DNA of 64,000 bases from CAWIJJ01 sp963836425. Lineage in GTDB: Bacteria; Acidobacteriota; Terriglobia; Bryobacterales; Bryobacteraceae. The stretch lies in the NCBI GenBank assembly GCA_963836425.1, contig CAWIJJ010000008.1, forward strand, positions 124,001 to 188,000. The letters run 5' to 3'. This document shows positions 52,332 through 60,807 of the stretch, one piece after another. The notes beneath the pieces are model-generated. The model was not told where the DNA came from. It searched no databases and saw nothing but the letters and a program-made list of their open reading frames with translations. Each line of letters opens with the position of its first letter. Position 1 is the stretch's first letter. The translations under genes were made by a program, and so were the position numbers.

Positions 52332-53585
52332 TCACTCGTAGCGCAAGGCGTCCACCGGGTCCAGGCGTGCCGCTTTCACTGCCGGCCAAACACCGAAGAA
52401 GATACCCACCCCGACCGATACGCCGAAGCCGGTGATCAGCGCCCAAACCGGAACCACTGAGGGTAGCGAACTGACCAGTGCGCCGATCAACACCGTCGCC
52501 AGAACCGCGAAAGCGATGCCGATCATCCCGCCCACGCCCGTGAGCGCGACCGCTTCAATGAGGAACTGGATGATGATGTCCCGGCGGCGCGCGCCGATGG
52601 CTTTGCGCACTCCGATCTCGCGTGTCCGCTCCGTCACGCTCACCAACATGATGTTCATCACGCCAATGCCGCCCACCAGCAGGCCTAATCCTGAGATGGC
52701 GATAGCCACCATGACGATCATCCCCGTCACGCTATCGAACTGCTTGACGATCTGGTCCGGCGTGCTCAGGCTGAAATCGTCGGCATCGTGCGGACCCAGG
52801 TGTCGCAGTTTGTGAAGTGTGTCCTGTACCTCTTCAAAGGCCTGTTGCCGCAGTCCCGGCCGGGCTCTGGCCGTCAGGGTAAAGTGATTCACCTGAGGAT
52901 AGCGGGCGCAGGCCGTACGGAAAGGAATGCTGATCTGCGAGTCCACCGGGTTCTGGCCGAAGAAGCCGCCTTTCATCTTCACGAACACGCCCACTACGGT
53001 ATATTCGGCGCCGTCCACCAGGATCTGGCGGCCCACCGCGTTTCCGTCCGGAAACAGCGTCTCGGCGATGGCGTGTCCGAGAATCGTCACCTTTGCCCTG
53101 CGGCGGTCCTCCTCGGCCGTATAGTGCCTGCCGTCCTCCATGTTGCGCGGGATCGCCGAAAAGGCCTCCGGGGCGTCTCCTACGATGGAGAACTGATCGG
53201 TATCGATGGCGCCGGCCTTGACAATCAGCGGCCTGCCGCCCATTTCCGACGGTATGAAGACCGTCTTGGCAACCACCAGCACGGAAGGGCACATGCGGGT
53301 GATTGCATCCGCATATTCCGGGCGAATCGGCTTCCGATGCCGCTCGTTCGCCGGCCCCCCGCCGTCGGGTCCGCCCCCGCTGTATTGCTCGATGAAGATA
53401 TTGTCCGGACCAAGCTCCTCAAAGAACACCACGATGCCTGCGCGCAACCCGGTCAGCAGGGAACTCACCGTCACCACCGTCGCGATGCCGACGACAATCC
53501 CGATAATGGTCAGCAGCGATCGCAGCCGGTGCGACGACACGGTCGAAAGCGCGATGCCCAGGTTCTCTCGAAACGTGATCCTCAT
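52332..53585 (-). CDS. MacB-type ABC transporter permease (FtsX family), second of a pair
   Basis: The product has 417 residues. It begins with NLGIALSTVSSHRLRSLLTI and a first transmembrane helix, followed by a large periplasmic MacB_PCD domain (about 55-265). Three further helices form the FtsX domain, with GLLVGGIGVMNIMLVSVTER and REIGVRKAIGARRRDIIIQF. Such permeases work with a LolD/MacB-like ATPase in export or mechanotransmission. No ATPase gene is adjacent in the window. It starts directly after the stop of the upstream permease gene. Confidence 0.92.
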   Translation of the reverse strand: MRITFRENLGIALSTVSSHRLRSLLTIIGIVVGIATVVTVSSLLTGLRAGIVVFFEELGPDNIFIEQYSGGGPDGGGPANERHRKPIRPEYADAITRMCPSVLVVAKTVFIPSEMGGRPLIVKAGAIDTDQFSIVGDAPEAFSAIPRNMEDGRHYTAEEDRRRAKVTILGHAIAETLFPDGNAVGRQILVDGAEYTVVGVFVKMKGGFFGQNPVDSQISIPFRTACARYPQVNHFTLTARARPGLRQQAFEEVQDTLHKLRHLGPHDADDFSLSTPDQIVKQFDSVTGMIVMVAIAISGLGLLVGGIGVMNIMLVSVTERTREIGVRKAIGARRRDIIIQFLIEAVALTGVGGMIGIAFAVLATVLIGALVSSLPSVVPVWALITGFGVSVGVGIFFGVWPAVKAARLDPVDALRYE

Positions 53586-54854
53586 CTATTCGGCCCTCAA
53601 CGCCGCAACCGGATCCAACCGGGATGCCCGCGCCGCCGGGTACCAGCCACTGACGACCCCTACACTACCGGACGCGGCCAAACCCAGCGCCACGTATTGA
53701 ATCGTGATGGTGAGGGTGAGGCCGGCAAGTTTGGCCAGCAGCATGGTCAACGACGCGCCCACCCCCACTCCCATCACGCCACCGAGTCCCGCCAGGATCA
53801 CGGCTTCGATCAGAAATTGCCGCCGGATGTCGATCTGGCGCGCGCCCAGCGATCTGCGCACTCCAATCTCGTGCGTGCGTTCGGTGACGCTTACCAGCAT
53901 GATATTCATGATCACAATCCCGCCCACCACCAGCGAGATCAGCGTTACGGGCACGACGACCGCCGAGATCATGCCCACCAACTGGTCAATGAACGACTGC
54001 ATGGCGTCGGGCGTGAGACTGTCGAACCGGTCGGCACGCCCGGGCCGTGCGTGAAACCGGGCGCGCAACGCCACCCGCGTGATGTCCAGCGCGCTTTCGA
54101 CGCTGAGGTTTGTTCCCGGCCGCGACCGCCCGAAAATCGCGATCGACTGCCCGGAGCCGTACATCTTCGTGAACACCGGGAACGGTATATACGCGACATT
54201 ATCCTGGTTGTTACCGAAGGCTGATCCCAGCTTCTCCATCAATCCCACCACGGTGAATCCCAGGCCTTGAATCGTCACCGTACGGCCGACCGGGTCGGTG
54301 TTGGGGAACAGGGCAGCGCCCACTTCAGAACCGATGATCGCCACAGGTTGTGCCGAGCGCTCCTCCTGCTCCGTGAAGAAACGCCCCTCCGAGAGCGTGA
54401 TCTCCCGCATGTCCGGCAGCACGGAACCGACGCCGAAAATAGAGGCGGCCTCCGAACGCAGCTTCTCGTGCCGAATATCCTCCACCCGCTGGTTGTAGGC
54501 GCTATATAGGATTGAGTCGCCGGTCATGGCCTTGAGATATCTCAAGTCGTCAGGCCGGATCGGCCGGTTTTGTTTCAGCTTGGCGAAGTACTCCGACCGC
54601 GAAGCCGCGTTGGCCACCTGCGCAATCAGGAAGGTATTGCTGCCGAATACCTTGGAGGTGCTTTCGGTGGCGTATGTGCCCAGCCCTTCGATGGCTGCGC
54701 CCACCATGACGACGCTTGCCACGCCGACGATGACACCAAGCAGCGTGAGAAAGGTGCGCAACTTGTGCGCCCGGACGGAATCGATTGCCAGCCAACTGGC
54801 ACTGCCGACGTTCCGCCAGTAATGCATCAACGATCGAAGTGAGCCCTTGAACAT
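53586..54854 (-). CDS. MacB-type ABC transporter permease (FtsX family), first of a pair
   Basis: The product has 422 residues with the same layout as its neighbour: helix 1 near 20-45 (SVRAHKLRTFLTLLGVIVGV), periplasmic MacB_PCD domain, then the FtsX region with VVGGIVIMNIMLVSVTERTH and EIGVRRSLGARQIDIRRQFL. The two proteins are divergent paralogues and may form a heterodimer. The stop codon abuts the start of the second permease gene. The 374 bases upstream hold no supported gene, so this is probably the operon start. Confidence 0.92.
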   Translation of the reverse strand: MFKGSLRSLMHYWRNVGSASWLAIDSVRAHKLRTFLTLLGVIVGVASVVMVGAAIEGLGTYATESTSKVFGSNTFLIAQVANAASRSEYFAKLKQNRPIRPDDLRYLKAMTGDSILYSAYNQRVEDIRHEKLRSEAASIFGVGSVLPDMREITLSEGRFFTEQEERSAQPVAIIGSEVGAALFPNTDPVGRTVTIQGLGFTVVGLMEKLGSAFGNNQDNVAYIPFPVFTKMYGSGQSIAIFGRSRPGTNLSVESALDITRVALRARFHARPGRADRFDSLTPDAMQSFIDQLVGMISAVVVPVTLISLVVGGIVIMNIMLVSVTERTHEIGVRRSLGARQIDIRRQFLIEAVILAGLGGVMGVGVGASLTMLLAKLAGLTLTITIQYVALGLAASGSVGVVSGWYPAARASRLDPVAALRAE

Positions 54855-55228
54855 AGGCTTTAGACCACCAAAGGACCCTTAACACCTAAATAGTGACAGG
54901 TTTTACCGATTCGCGGTGGAGCTTGGCGCTCGCTATTACCTGGCGCGTCGGCCCCGCCGAATCTCCAGGAACACGCGACCTTTGATCACTAGCCGGCCTT
55001 TGATGAACAAACTCCTCATAGATTCAGAACGCACAAGCGCGAGGTTTGTTCCCGTATTGCGCAGGGACGTTCTGCCGGCCCCAACGCGCCGGTTGGGAAA
55101 GATGACTCGGCCTGTGACCTGGCGAATACCGTGGCGGCAGGCTGGTTCGAAAGGCACACAAAACGTTGAACTGCCGTCCGGAATCGGGTTCACCGGCCGA
55201 GAGAGTCGAGCTTCCTCTGACAAACCTT
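54855..55228. other. Intergenic stretch without a supported gene
   Basis: This stretch of 374 bases lies between two minus-strand genes. A minus-strand frame at 54936-55223 could encode 95 residues, but it is Arg-rich, has no family resemblance and no ribosome site. It should contain the promoter of the permease pair; no confident -35/-10 pair was found. Confidence 0.5.
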
Positions 55229-56596
55229 CTAATTGAACGCGGTGATGGTCAGGCTCTGTTCGGAACCGGGGGCGACCCGGACGGTTTGCGCTTTGGATTC
55301 ATAGGGCAACCGGAACTCGGGATCTTCCGAAGCTCCCAGCGGGATGGATCGCCACGCGAACAGGCGGTAGTCGCCCGGGGCGATGTTCGCAAGACGGAAG
55401 TTGCCGTTGGCGTCGGCGGCGGCGGTTCTCACCAGGTCGGGCCAACCAGGCCGAACGGGGGCGAGCGCAACCGCCGCGCCGGGGATTGGCTTGCCGTCCG
55501 GATCGACGGTCAGGCCGGCGATTTCGCCGCTATCCTCGCCCAGCACGATGGTGAGGCGGCCGGGGTTCGCAGCCAGGTCCAGTTGTTGCGAGGCGAGTTC
55601 CCGGCCCTCCAGCAGGATCTGCTTCAGGTAAGCCCCGGCCACCGTGATCCGGAAGTCGTAGGTGTCCGGGAGTACGTCGCGGAAGGTGAAGGCGCGGTCC
55701 ACCGGCAGGGCCGTGATCCCTGTCGCCGCCGGAAGCTCCACCGGCAGCAGGTCGACACGCGCAACTCTGGCCGTGCTTCCTTCCACGAGTCCCGAAAGTT
55801 CGAAGCCGGCACGAAACACCGGCTGGATTTCGACGTCGTGGTCGGCCACGTCCACATAGGTGTGGAAGAACAGGCGCCGGGCGGCGATCTCCGGGTCCGG
55901 CATCTGCATCGTTACGGAGTAGCGGCGCGGAATGAGGTTGCGAATGACGAAGCCGGCGTCGGTGAAGGAACTGACGAGAACTCCGCTGTTGGGCGCCAGT
56001 TCGGGACCGGCAGGGGTGACCGAGGGCATGATCGTCACCCTGCTTCCCAGGTCCTTCCCGTTGAAACCCTCCGGGAAGTGCATGCGCAGGGAATATGCCA
56101 CCGGCTTCACCAGGCGGATCTCGAGCGAGCCGAGTTCGGCGCCCGGCGGCAGGTCCAGTTGGGAGGCGTGCAGAACCGTGATGGACCCAGGGTAGAAGAC
56201 TGGCACGATCGGCTCGCCGCTGTATGACGCTCGCGAAGCGCGGACATAGTAGGGTCCGGGCAGGAGGCCGAAAATGCGGAACTCCCCGCGGTCGTTGGTG
56301 AGCCGCGTGGCGGCGCTGCGCAGTGTTTTCCTGCCCCGCGACCACCGGTATTCCAGCGCTTCAATGGTGGCGCGGGATATGGGATCGCCGTCCTCGTCGA
56401 GCACCCGGCCCGCGATCACGCCCGTGGCCACCAGGCGGACCTCGATGCCTGTCACCTGCTGGCGTGGCTCGACCTTCACCCTCGCCGAGTCCGCCGGGTG
56501 CGGCGGCAGCATCGAAAACCCAGCCGTTCCGCTCTGCCGCCACCACGTACTCGCCGGGTTCCACGCCGAGGATTCGGAAGACGCCGTTCGAATCAC
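55229..56596 (-). CDS. Secreted carboxypeptidase-regulatory-domain protein, main part (frameshifted N-terminus)
   Basis: The meaningful frame runs from about 56520 to the stop at 55229 (about 430 residues). It shows several carboxypeptidase-regulatory-like domains: GVIAGRVLDEDGDPISRATI with RGEFRIFGLLPGPYYVRASR, a central part, and GEIAGLTVDPDGKPIPGAAV with NGNFRLANIAPGDYRLFAWR. The first codons of this frame (56596 to about 56525) are out of register. The signal peptide and first domain lie in another frame ending with AAERNGW. Removing one base from the AAAACCC run (56515-56521) fuses them. The full gene is 55229-56756. It is probably a surface or periplasmic scaffold. Confidence 0.82.
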   Translation of the reverse strand: MIRTASSESSAWNPASTWWRQSGTAGFSMLPPHPADSARVKVEPRQQVTGIEVRLVATGVIAGRVLDEDGDPISRATIEALEYRWSRGRKTLRSAATRLTNDRGEFRIFGLLPGPYYVRASRASYSGEPIVPVFYPGSITVLHASQLDLPPGAELGSLEIRLVKPVAYSLRMHFPEGFNGKDLGSRVTIMPSVTPAGPELAPNSGVLVSSFTDAGFVIRNLIPRRYSVTMQMPDPEIAARRLFFHTYVDVADHDVEIQPVFRAGFELSGLVEGSTARVARVDLLPVELPAATGITALPVDRAFTFRDVLPDTYDFRITVAGAYLKQILLEGRELASQQLDLAANPGRLTIVLGEDSGEIAGLTVDPDGKPIPGAAVALAPVRPGWPDLVRTAAADANGNFRLANIAPGDYRLFAWRSIPLGASEDPEFRLPYESKAQTVRVAPGSEQSLTITAFN

Positions 56597-56756
56597 TGGT
56601 AGCGGCGTAGGCTTCGGTCCGGCTGCGGACGGCTACGCGCGCACGGGCGACGCCTCGTTCACCGGTCGAATCCAGCACCCTGCCTTCCACCATGCCGCTC
56701 TGGGCGGCCAGCGCCGGCACAAACACCATCGCGGCGAGCAGGGCGCAGCGGATCAT
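56361..56756 (-). CDS. N-terminal part of the same carboxypeptidase-regulatory-domain protein
   Basis: ATG 56756 starts a signal peptide (MIRCALLAAMVFVPALAAQS) and one regulatory domain (GMVEGRVLDSTGERGVARAR, NGVFRILGVEPGEYVVAAER). After NGWVF, at about 56518, the frame turns into Gly/Arg-rich sequence and runs out at 56361; only the first 80 residues are meaningful. It overlaps the preceding gene's stop by ATGA, so translation is coupled. Read together with 55229-56596. Confidence 0.75.
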   Translation of the reverse strand: MIRCALLAAMVFVPALAAQSGMVEGRVLDSTGERGVARARVAVRSRTEAYAATSDSNGVFRILGVEPGEYVVAAERNGWVFDAAAAPGGLGEGEGRATPAGDRHRGPPGGHGRDRGPGARRGRRSHIPRHH

Positions 56757-58306
56757 GGCAGCCGGCTCCGCAGCAGTTCGATTTGCGCGGCCGTGATCGG
56801 CGTGAGGCGCACGGGCTCGACGCGGCCGGCGGCCACCGTCACTTTCGCGGCGCCCTCCATCAGTAAGGCGCGAAACTCGGGCCAGCGGGCCAGTTCGGGC
56901 TCGCTGGTTTGCCAGGCGGCAACCTGGTAGTCGCCGGGAGGGATCTGCCCGAACTGCACGGAGCCCTCGGAATTGGTGGACACGGTGCGTACCAGGTCCA
57001 GCCGTTCGGAATACGCGCCTGTGGGAGCCAGAGTGACCGGCATTCCAGGGGCGGGATTGTTCGAGGCGTCGAGAACCATAACCTGAAGCGTTCCAGCGCC
57101 GCGCGCGAGCGAAACGGAGAGCGGTGCGGGGGCCTGCACATTCATCCGGCCGCCGGAGACGTCGGCCTCGCCGTAACGCATCTCCCGCACGTACACACCC
57201 GCGGGCAGCGCATCCACGCCGACCGCGTACGCACCGGGAACCAGATCCTGGAACACCGCCGTGCCATCCTTCTGAATAAACTTGGAGACCCCCGGTTCGG
57301 GCAGGTCGAGAGGTAGCAGGTTCACGCGAATGTTGGCCGGTGGAACGATGGGCTCGCCGTCCAGAAGGACCCTCGCCGGGAGGTCCACGCCCTGGTAGGC
57401 GGTCAGCGCGACGCCTTCCACATCCCGGTCCGACACCGTCACAGTGCGGAACGCGTAGAGCGCACGCTGGCCGCGCGATTCCTGAATGGAAAGGCAGTAC
57501 GTGCCGGGCTGCACCGCGGCGACGTCGAAGGAGCCGTCCTGACGCACGGACGCGGAGTAGGCAGGCAGATTTGCCGTGCAGGATTTGGCCACCACCACGG
57601 CGCGCACCGGCTGTCCTTCTCCGAGCGCCGTACCGGTGATATGGAACAGGCGCGTTTTCCGCAATTCGAAATCGATGTGGCCGGCTTCGGCGCCCGGCGC
57701 GAGCAGAACCGGCGATGCCTGTGCGGGTTCGAACGCGTCGCGGTAGAAGCGGAAGGGATAGCCTTCGTTGGCCGCGAGGTTCGGCGGCTGTTGCGGGCCG
57801 CTGGGGTTCTGCCTCGCGAGCAGGACATAGTAGCGGCCGGGCTTCAGGTCGAAAAGGCGGTATTCGCCGCGGTCGTCGGTGCTGGCGGAGTTGGTCTCCA
57901 CCAGCGGCCGTGAGGGGCGTGTGTAGTCGTAACGAAGGGCCAGCAGCGTGGCCGAAACAGCGGGCTCCCCTTCTTCATCCACAACCTTGCCGGAAATGAC
58001 GGAAAAGGGCAACAGCAGCAGAGCCATTCCGGACACGCCCTCGTCCGGCACCCGCAGCGTGGTGACGGGATTCAGCGGGCTGAAGCCCTGCGCTTCGAGC
58101 GAAACCGCGTAGTATCCCGGAGACACGTCCGGCAGGCTGAAGCGGCCGTTTGCATCGGTGCGCGCGGTGAGGGCGGCCGCGCCCGCCATCCGAAAGGTCA
58201 CCAGGGCCTTTTTCACCGGAGCGCCGCTGGCGGAATTGGCAACCGTGCCGGAAACCGAAGCCGCGTGCACCGGTAGTGCCAAAAGCCACAGCATGGCCAG
58301 CCGCAT
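56753..58306 (-). CDS. Secreted protein with multiple carboxypeptidase-regulatory-like domains
   Basis: The product has 517 residues from ATG 58306, with a signal peptide (MRLAMLWLLALPVHAAS). Repeated beta-sandwich domains show the GxV...DANGRFSLPDVSPGYYAVSL, RGEYRLFDLKPGRYYVLLAR, GTAVFQDLVPGAYAVGVDAL and GSVQFGQIPPGDYQVAAWQT signatures. The architecture matches the next gene (55229-56756), with which it overlaps by ATGA, so the two are paralogous and coupled. There is no enzyme domain. A role as transthyretin-like surface scaffold is inferred. Confidence 0.85.
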   Translation of the reverse strand: MRLAMLWLLALPVHAASVSGTVANSASGAPVKKALVTFRMAGAAALTARTDANGRFSLPDVSPGYYAVSLEAQGFSPLNPVTTLRVPDEGVSGMALLLLPFSVISGKVVDEEGEPAVSATLLALRYDYTRPSRPLVETNSASTDDRGEYRLFDLKPGRYYVLLARQNPSGPQQPPNLAANEGYPFRFYRDAFEPAQASPVLLAPGAEAGHIDFELRKTRLFHITGTALGEGQPVRAVVVAKSCTANLPAYSASVRQDGSFDVAAVQPGTYCLSIQESRGQRALYAFRTVTVSDRDVEGVALTAYQGVDLPARVLLDGEPIVPPANIRVNLLPLDLPEPGVSKFIQKDGTAVFQDLVPGAYAVGVDALPAGVYVREMRYGEADVSGGRMNVQAPAPLSVSLARGAGTLQVMVLDASNNPAPGMPVTLAPTGAYSERLDLVRTVSTNSEGSVQFGQIPPGDYQVAAWQTSEPELARWPEFRALLMEGAAKVTVAAGRVEPVRLTPITAAQIELLRSRLP

Positions 58307-58381
58307 GAAAAGATTATTAGCACAGGGCGAATAATATTTCGAACGTTTGGCGCCCTGATGCGTCTGCCTGTTGGAGGTCCG

Positions 58382-58747
58382 ATGCGAATACTCGTTTGTC
58401 TCATGATGCTGGTGTTGCTGGTGGTGGCTCTGCCTGCCGCCGACGTGAACGGAAAATGGACGGGAAGCTTCATTGTGGCCGGAGGCGACACATCTCCCGC
58501 TCAAGTGGTTCTGAAACAGACCGGGTCCACATTGACCGGGACGGCCGGGCCCGACGATGCGGAACAATGGCCGCTCACCGGTAAGATCGAAGGGAACAAA
58601 CTGACGGGCGAAGTGAAAAACCCGAACGGAGTCGTTTACAAGTTTGTCCTGACGGTGACCGCCGACAAACTGAAGGGCGACGTGGATGCCACCACTCCCG
58701 AGGGCCAGCCGATGAAGGGAACCCTCGACCTGACCCGGGCGAAGTGA
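58382..58747 (+). CDS. Small secreted beta-rich protein of unknown function
   Basis: The product has 121 residues. ATG 58382 has GGAGG just upstream. A signal peptide (MRILVCLMMLVLLVVALPAA) precedes a short domain of regular strands (NGKWTGSFIVAGGDTSPAQV, LKQTGSTLTGTAGP, GKIEGNKLTGEV), a lipocalin-like or single beta-barrel pattern common in acidobacterial hypothetical proteins. Its end faces the FecR-type gene 13 bases away. Confidence 0.75.
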   Translation: MRILVCLMMLVLLVVALPAADVNGKWTGSFIVAGGDTSPAQVVLKQTGSTLTGTAGPDDAEQWPLTGKIEGNKLTGEVKNPNGVVYKFVLTVTADKLKGDVDATTPEGQPMKGTLDLTRAK

Positions 58748-58760
58748 CCGCGGCCCAGCC

Positions 58761-60737
58761 TTACCGGAGCGCGGCGGACCGCTTCTGAAGGGCCGCGAGC
58801 GTCTGCCGCGCCAGTTGTTCGAGACCGCTTCGCGCACGATTCCAATCCCCGGACGAAATGGTGCCGGGGCGGTTCTTCTCGGTAAAGTACACGGGCACGA
58901 TCGACAGCAGCCCCGTAGCAGCGCGGACGCCGGTGCGGACCTGGTCTTTCGCCGGCGCTGGCAGGCGGCCGACGTGTGTCACCAGCAGCGAGAACACTCC
59001 CACTATTTGCGCCGTGTCCGGCAGGGTTTGCGGCAGGTTGTGGTCGAGCAGCGGCGTTCCCGCGCTGATCACCTCTTCGGACCGATTCAACCCGTCATAG
59101 GCCTGCATGTAGCAAAGTTGCCGCACGTCCGCCAGTGACGTGCCGGGGAAGCGTTCAGCCCAGACTTCGAGCGCCGTCAGCGCGCCTTCAAAGTCGCGTT
59201 CGCCGATCGCCGACGCAACCGTCGTGCGAAGCTCGGATTCACTGGGATTGCGGCGTGTGGATGGTCGCCGTCCAATCGTGCTGACATCGCGCGCGCTGGG
59301 AACCCGCCGATTCGGAGCGGGTGCCGCCGCCGCGGCAGGCTTGGACGGATTCACCGGCGGTTTGGACGGTTTGGCGGCCGGCCGGGCCTGAACCGGAATC
59401 CCGATCGGAACGGCGTAGGGAACCGCGACCATCACAGGATCCTGCGGGGGAGGCGCCGCCTGCGTGACGATCACAATGGGCTGGGGCGGCGGGGGCGGCA
59501 CGATCCGCACCGGCTCGGTTTCGAGCGTCACCGAATCGAGCACCGGCACGATGCGGACGCGTCCGGCTTCAAGCGGCGGCCGGAAGGCGTCCAGCCGCGA
59601 CGCGATGAATGCCGGAGAGGGCAGCGCCGGGACCAGGGTGCTTTCGGCCAGCGGATCTTTGGGAGCTTCCTTAAACCCGGTGGGATCGATGGAATCGGCG
59701 TCCGGCGAAAACTCCGCCCACGTGGTGTTGGCGTTCAGGAACTGCTGCGGCTGGGGATGGTCGGGATCGGGGGAGGGATAGAGTTCGCCGGGCGCGAGCG
59801 GTCCCCAGCCGGCGACGTTCTCTCCGCGCCGCCAGTAGACTTCGCCGGGCTTGAAAATTGCGCCGCTCCCCGGAACCCAGACCCAGCCCGAGGACTTGGT
59901 CAGGGCCCAGCGTCCGTAGTGATACGGCAGCCAGCCCCACGGCTCGCTGCTCACCCAGGTATAGCCAAGCGTGTCGTACCACTGCCAGCGGCCGGCGCGA
60001 AAAGGCGCCCAGCCTTCGGTCACACGGGGTTTCCAGACGGATCCCAGATCTCCGGTTTCCACCCATTCGCCGGCAGTATCGAGGTCCGCGCGGCCGTAGC
60101 GGTGCGCCGTGTGCCCGGCAGAAATGGATCCCGCCAGGACCTCATCGCGATGGGCGCTCCACTCGTCGAGCTCCTCGGCGGCCACTTCCTTGAACAGAAA
60201 GAAGCGGGACGGGTTGGCTGCTTCCACGCGAGTAGTTTGTCCTTCGTGCAGGTCCATATCGGCGGCGGGCGAAGAGAAGCGGACCCAGCCGCTCAGCACC
60301 GCAATGGAGGCCGTCTGCGGGCCCACATCCAGGCGGATTCGCGCCGCGCGCGTGACCGTGACCTGCGCTCCGGGCACGGAGAGCACAATCGAATCGGCGC
60401 CTTCGGGCCGGCCGGTGAACCAGGCCACTCCTTCGTCGAGCGAAAGCGTGGTGATGCGCTGGCCCGTGGAGAGCCGCGTGTAGTCGGCGATGGCGGCGCG
60501 GGTTTGCGCGCCCAGGCGCCACGCGCTGCCTTCGTCGAATTCGACCTCGAGGCGCGATGCGGCCCCGGTGCGCAGCCAGGCGGATTCGATCAGCGGCAGG
60601 TTCCGTGCCGCGGCCACCCACGGCTGTCCGGCGCGAAGCTGCACCTCGACCGCGCCTTCCGACTCGCCCAGACGGGCATAACGAGCGTCGCCGGCGGCTA
60701 GAGTGCCGGCAATCGTCAACAGCGCAAGGTACCGCAT
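58761..60737 (-). CDS. FecR-domain/DUF6600 exported protein
   Basis: The product has 658 residues. ATG 60737 has GGGAGGT just upstream. A signal sequence (MRYLALLTIAGTLAAGDA) is followed by a FecR-like domain at about 25-180 (SAWLRTGAASRLEVEFDEGS, ITTLSLDEGVAWFTG). A Trp/Gly-rich segment comes next (GWAPFRAGRWQWYDTLGYTW, EPWGWLPYHYGRWAL, SSGWVWVPGSGAIFKPGEVY) as in DUF6600 proteins. A long Pro/Ala linker then leads to a helical C-terminal domain. FecR domains normally sense TonB-linked signals, but there is no transmembrane anti-sigma part here. The function is unclear. Confidence 0.82.
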   Translation of the reverse strand: MRYLALLTIAGTLAAGDARYARLGESEGAVEVQLRAGQPWVAAARNLPLIESAWLRTGAASRLEVEFDEGSAWRLGAQTRAAIADYTRLSTGQRITTLSLDEGVAWFTGRPEGADSIVLSVPGAQVTVTRAARIRLDVGPQTASIAVLSGWVRFSSPAADMDLHEGQTTRVEAANPSRFFLFKEVAAEELDEWSAHRDEVLAGSISAGHTAHRYGRADLDTAGEWVETGDLGSVWKPRVTEGWAPFRAGRWQWYDTLGYTWVSSEPWGWLPYHYGRWALTKSSGWVWVPGSGAIFKPGEVYWRRGENVAGWGPLAPGELYPSPDPDHPQPQQFLNANTTWAEFSPDADSIDPTGFKEAPKDPLAESTLVPALPSPAFIASRLDAFRPPLEAGRVRIVPVLDSVTLETEPVRIVPPPPPQPIVIVTQAAPPPQDPVMVAVPYAVPIGIPVQARPAAKPSKPPVNPSKPAAAAAPAPNRRVPSARDVSTIGRRPSTRRNPSESELRTTVASAIGERDFEGALTALEVWAERFPGTSLADVRQLCYMQAYDGLNRSEEVISAGTPLLDHNLPQTLPDTAQIVGVFSLLVTHVGRLPAPAKDQVRTGVRAATGLLSIVPVYFTEKNRPGTISSGDWNRARSGLEQLARQTLAALQKRSAALR

Positions 60738-60807
60738 GAGACCTCCCGCGTGGTTCTTAAAAGAGTGACGCCGGGTGCCCGCATCGCGTTGAAAGTAAAA
60801 TCGGGTT

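Noticed and set aside
54936..55223. Possible 95-residue minus-strand protein between the permease pair and the regulatory-domain protein
   Set aside because: No ribosome site, no family resemblance and basic low-quality composition; kept only as intergenic DNA.
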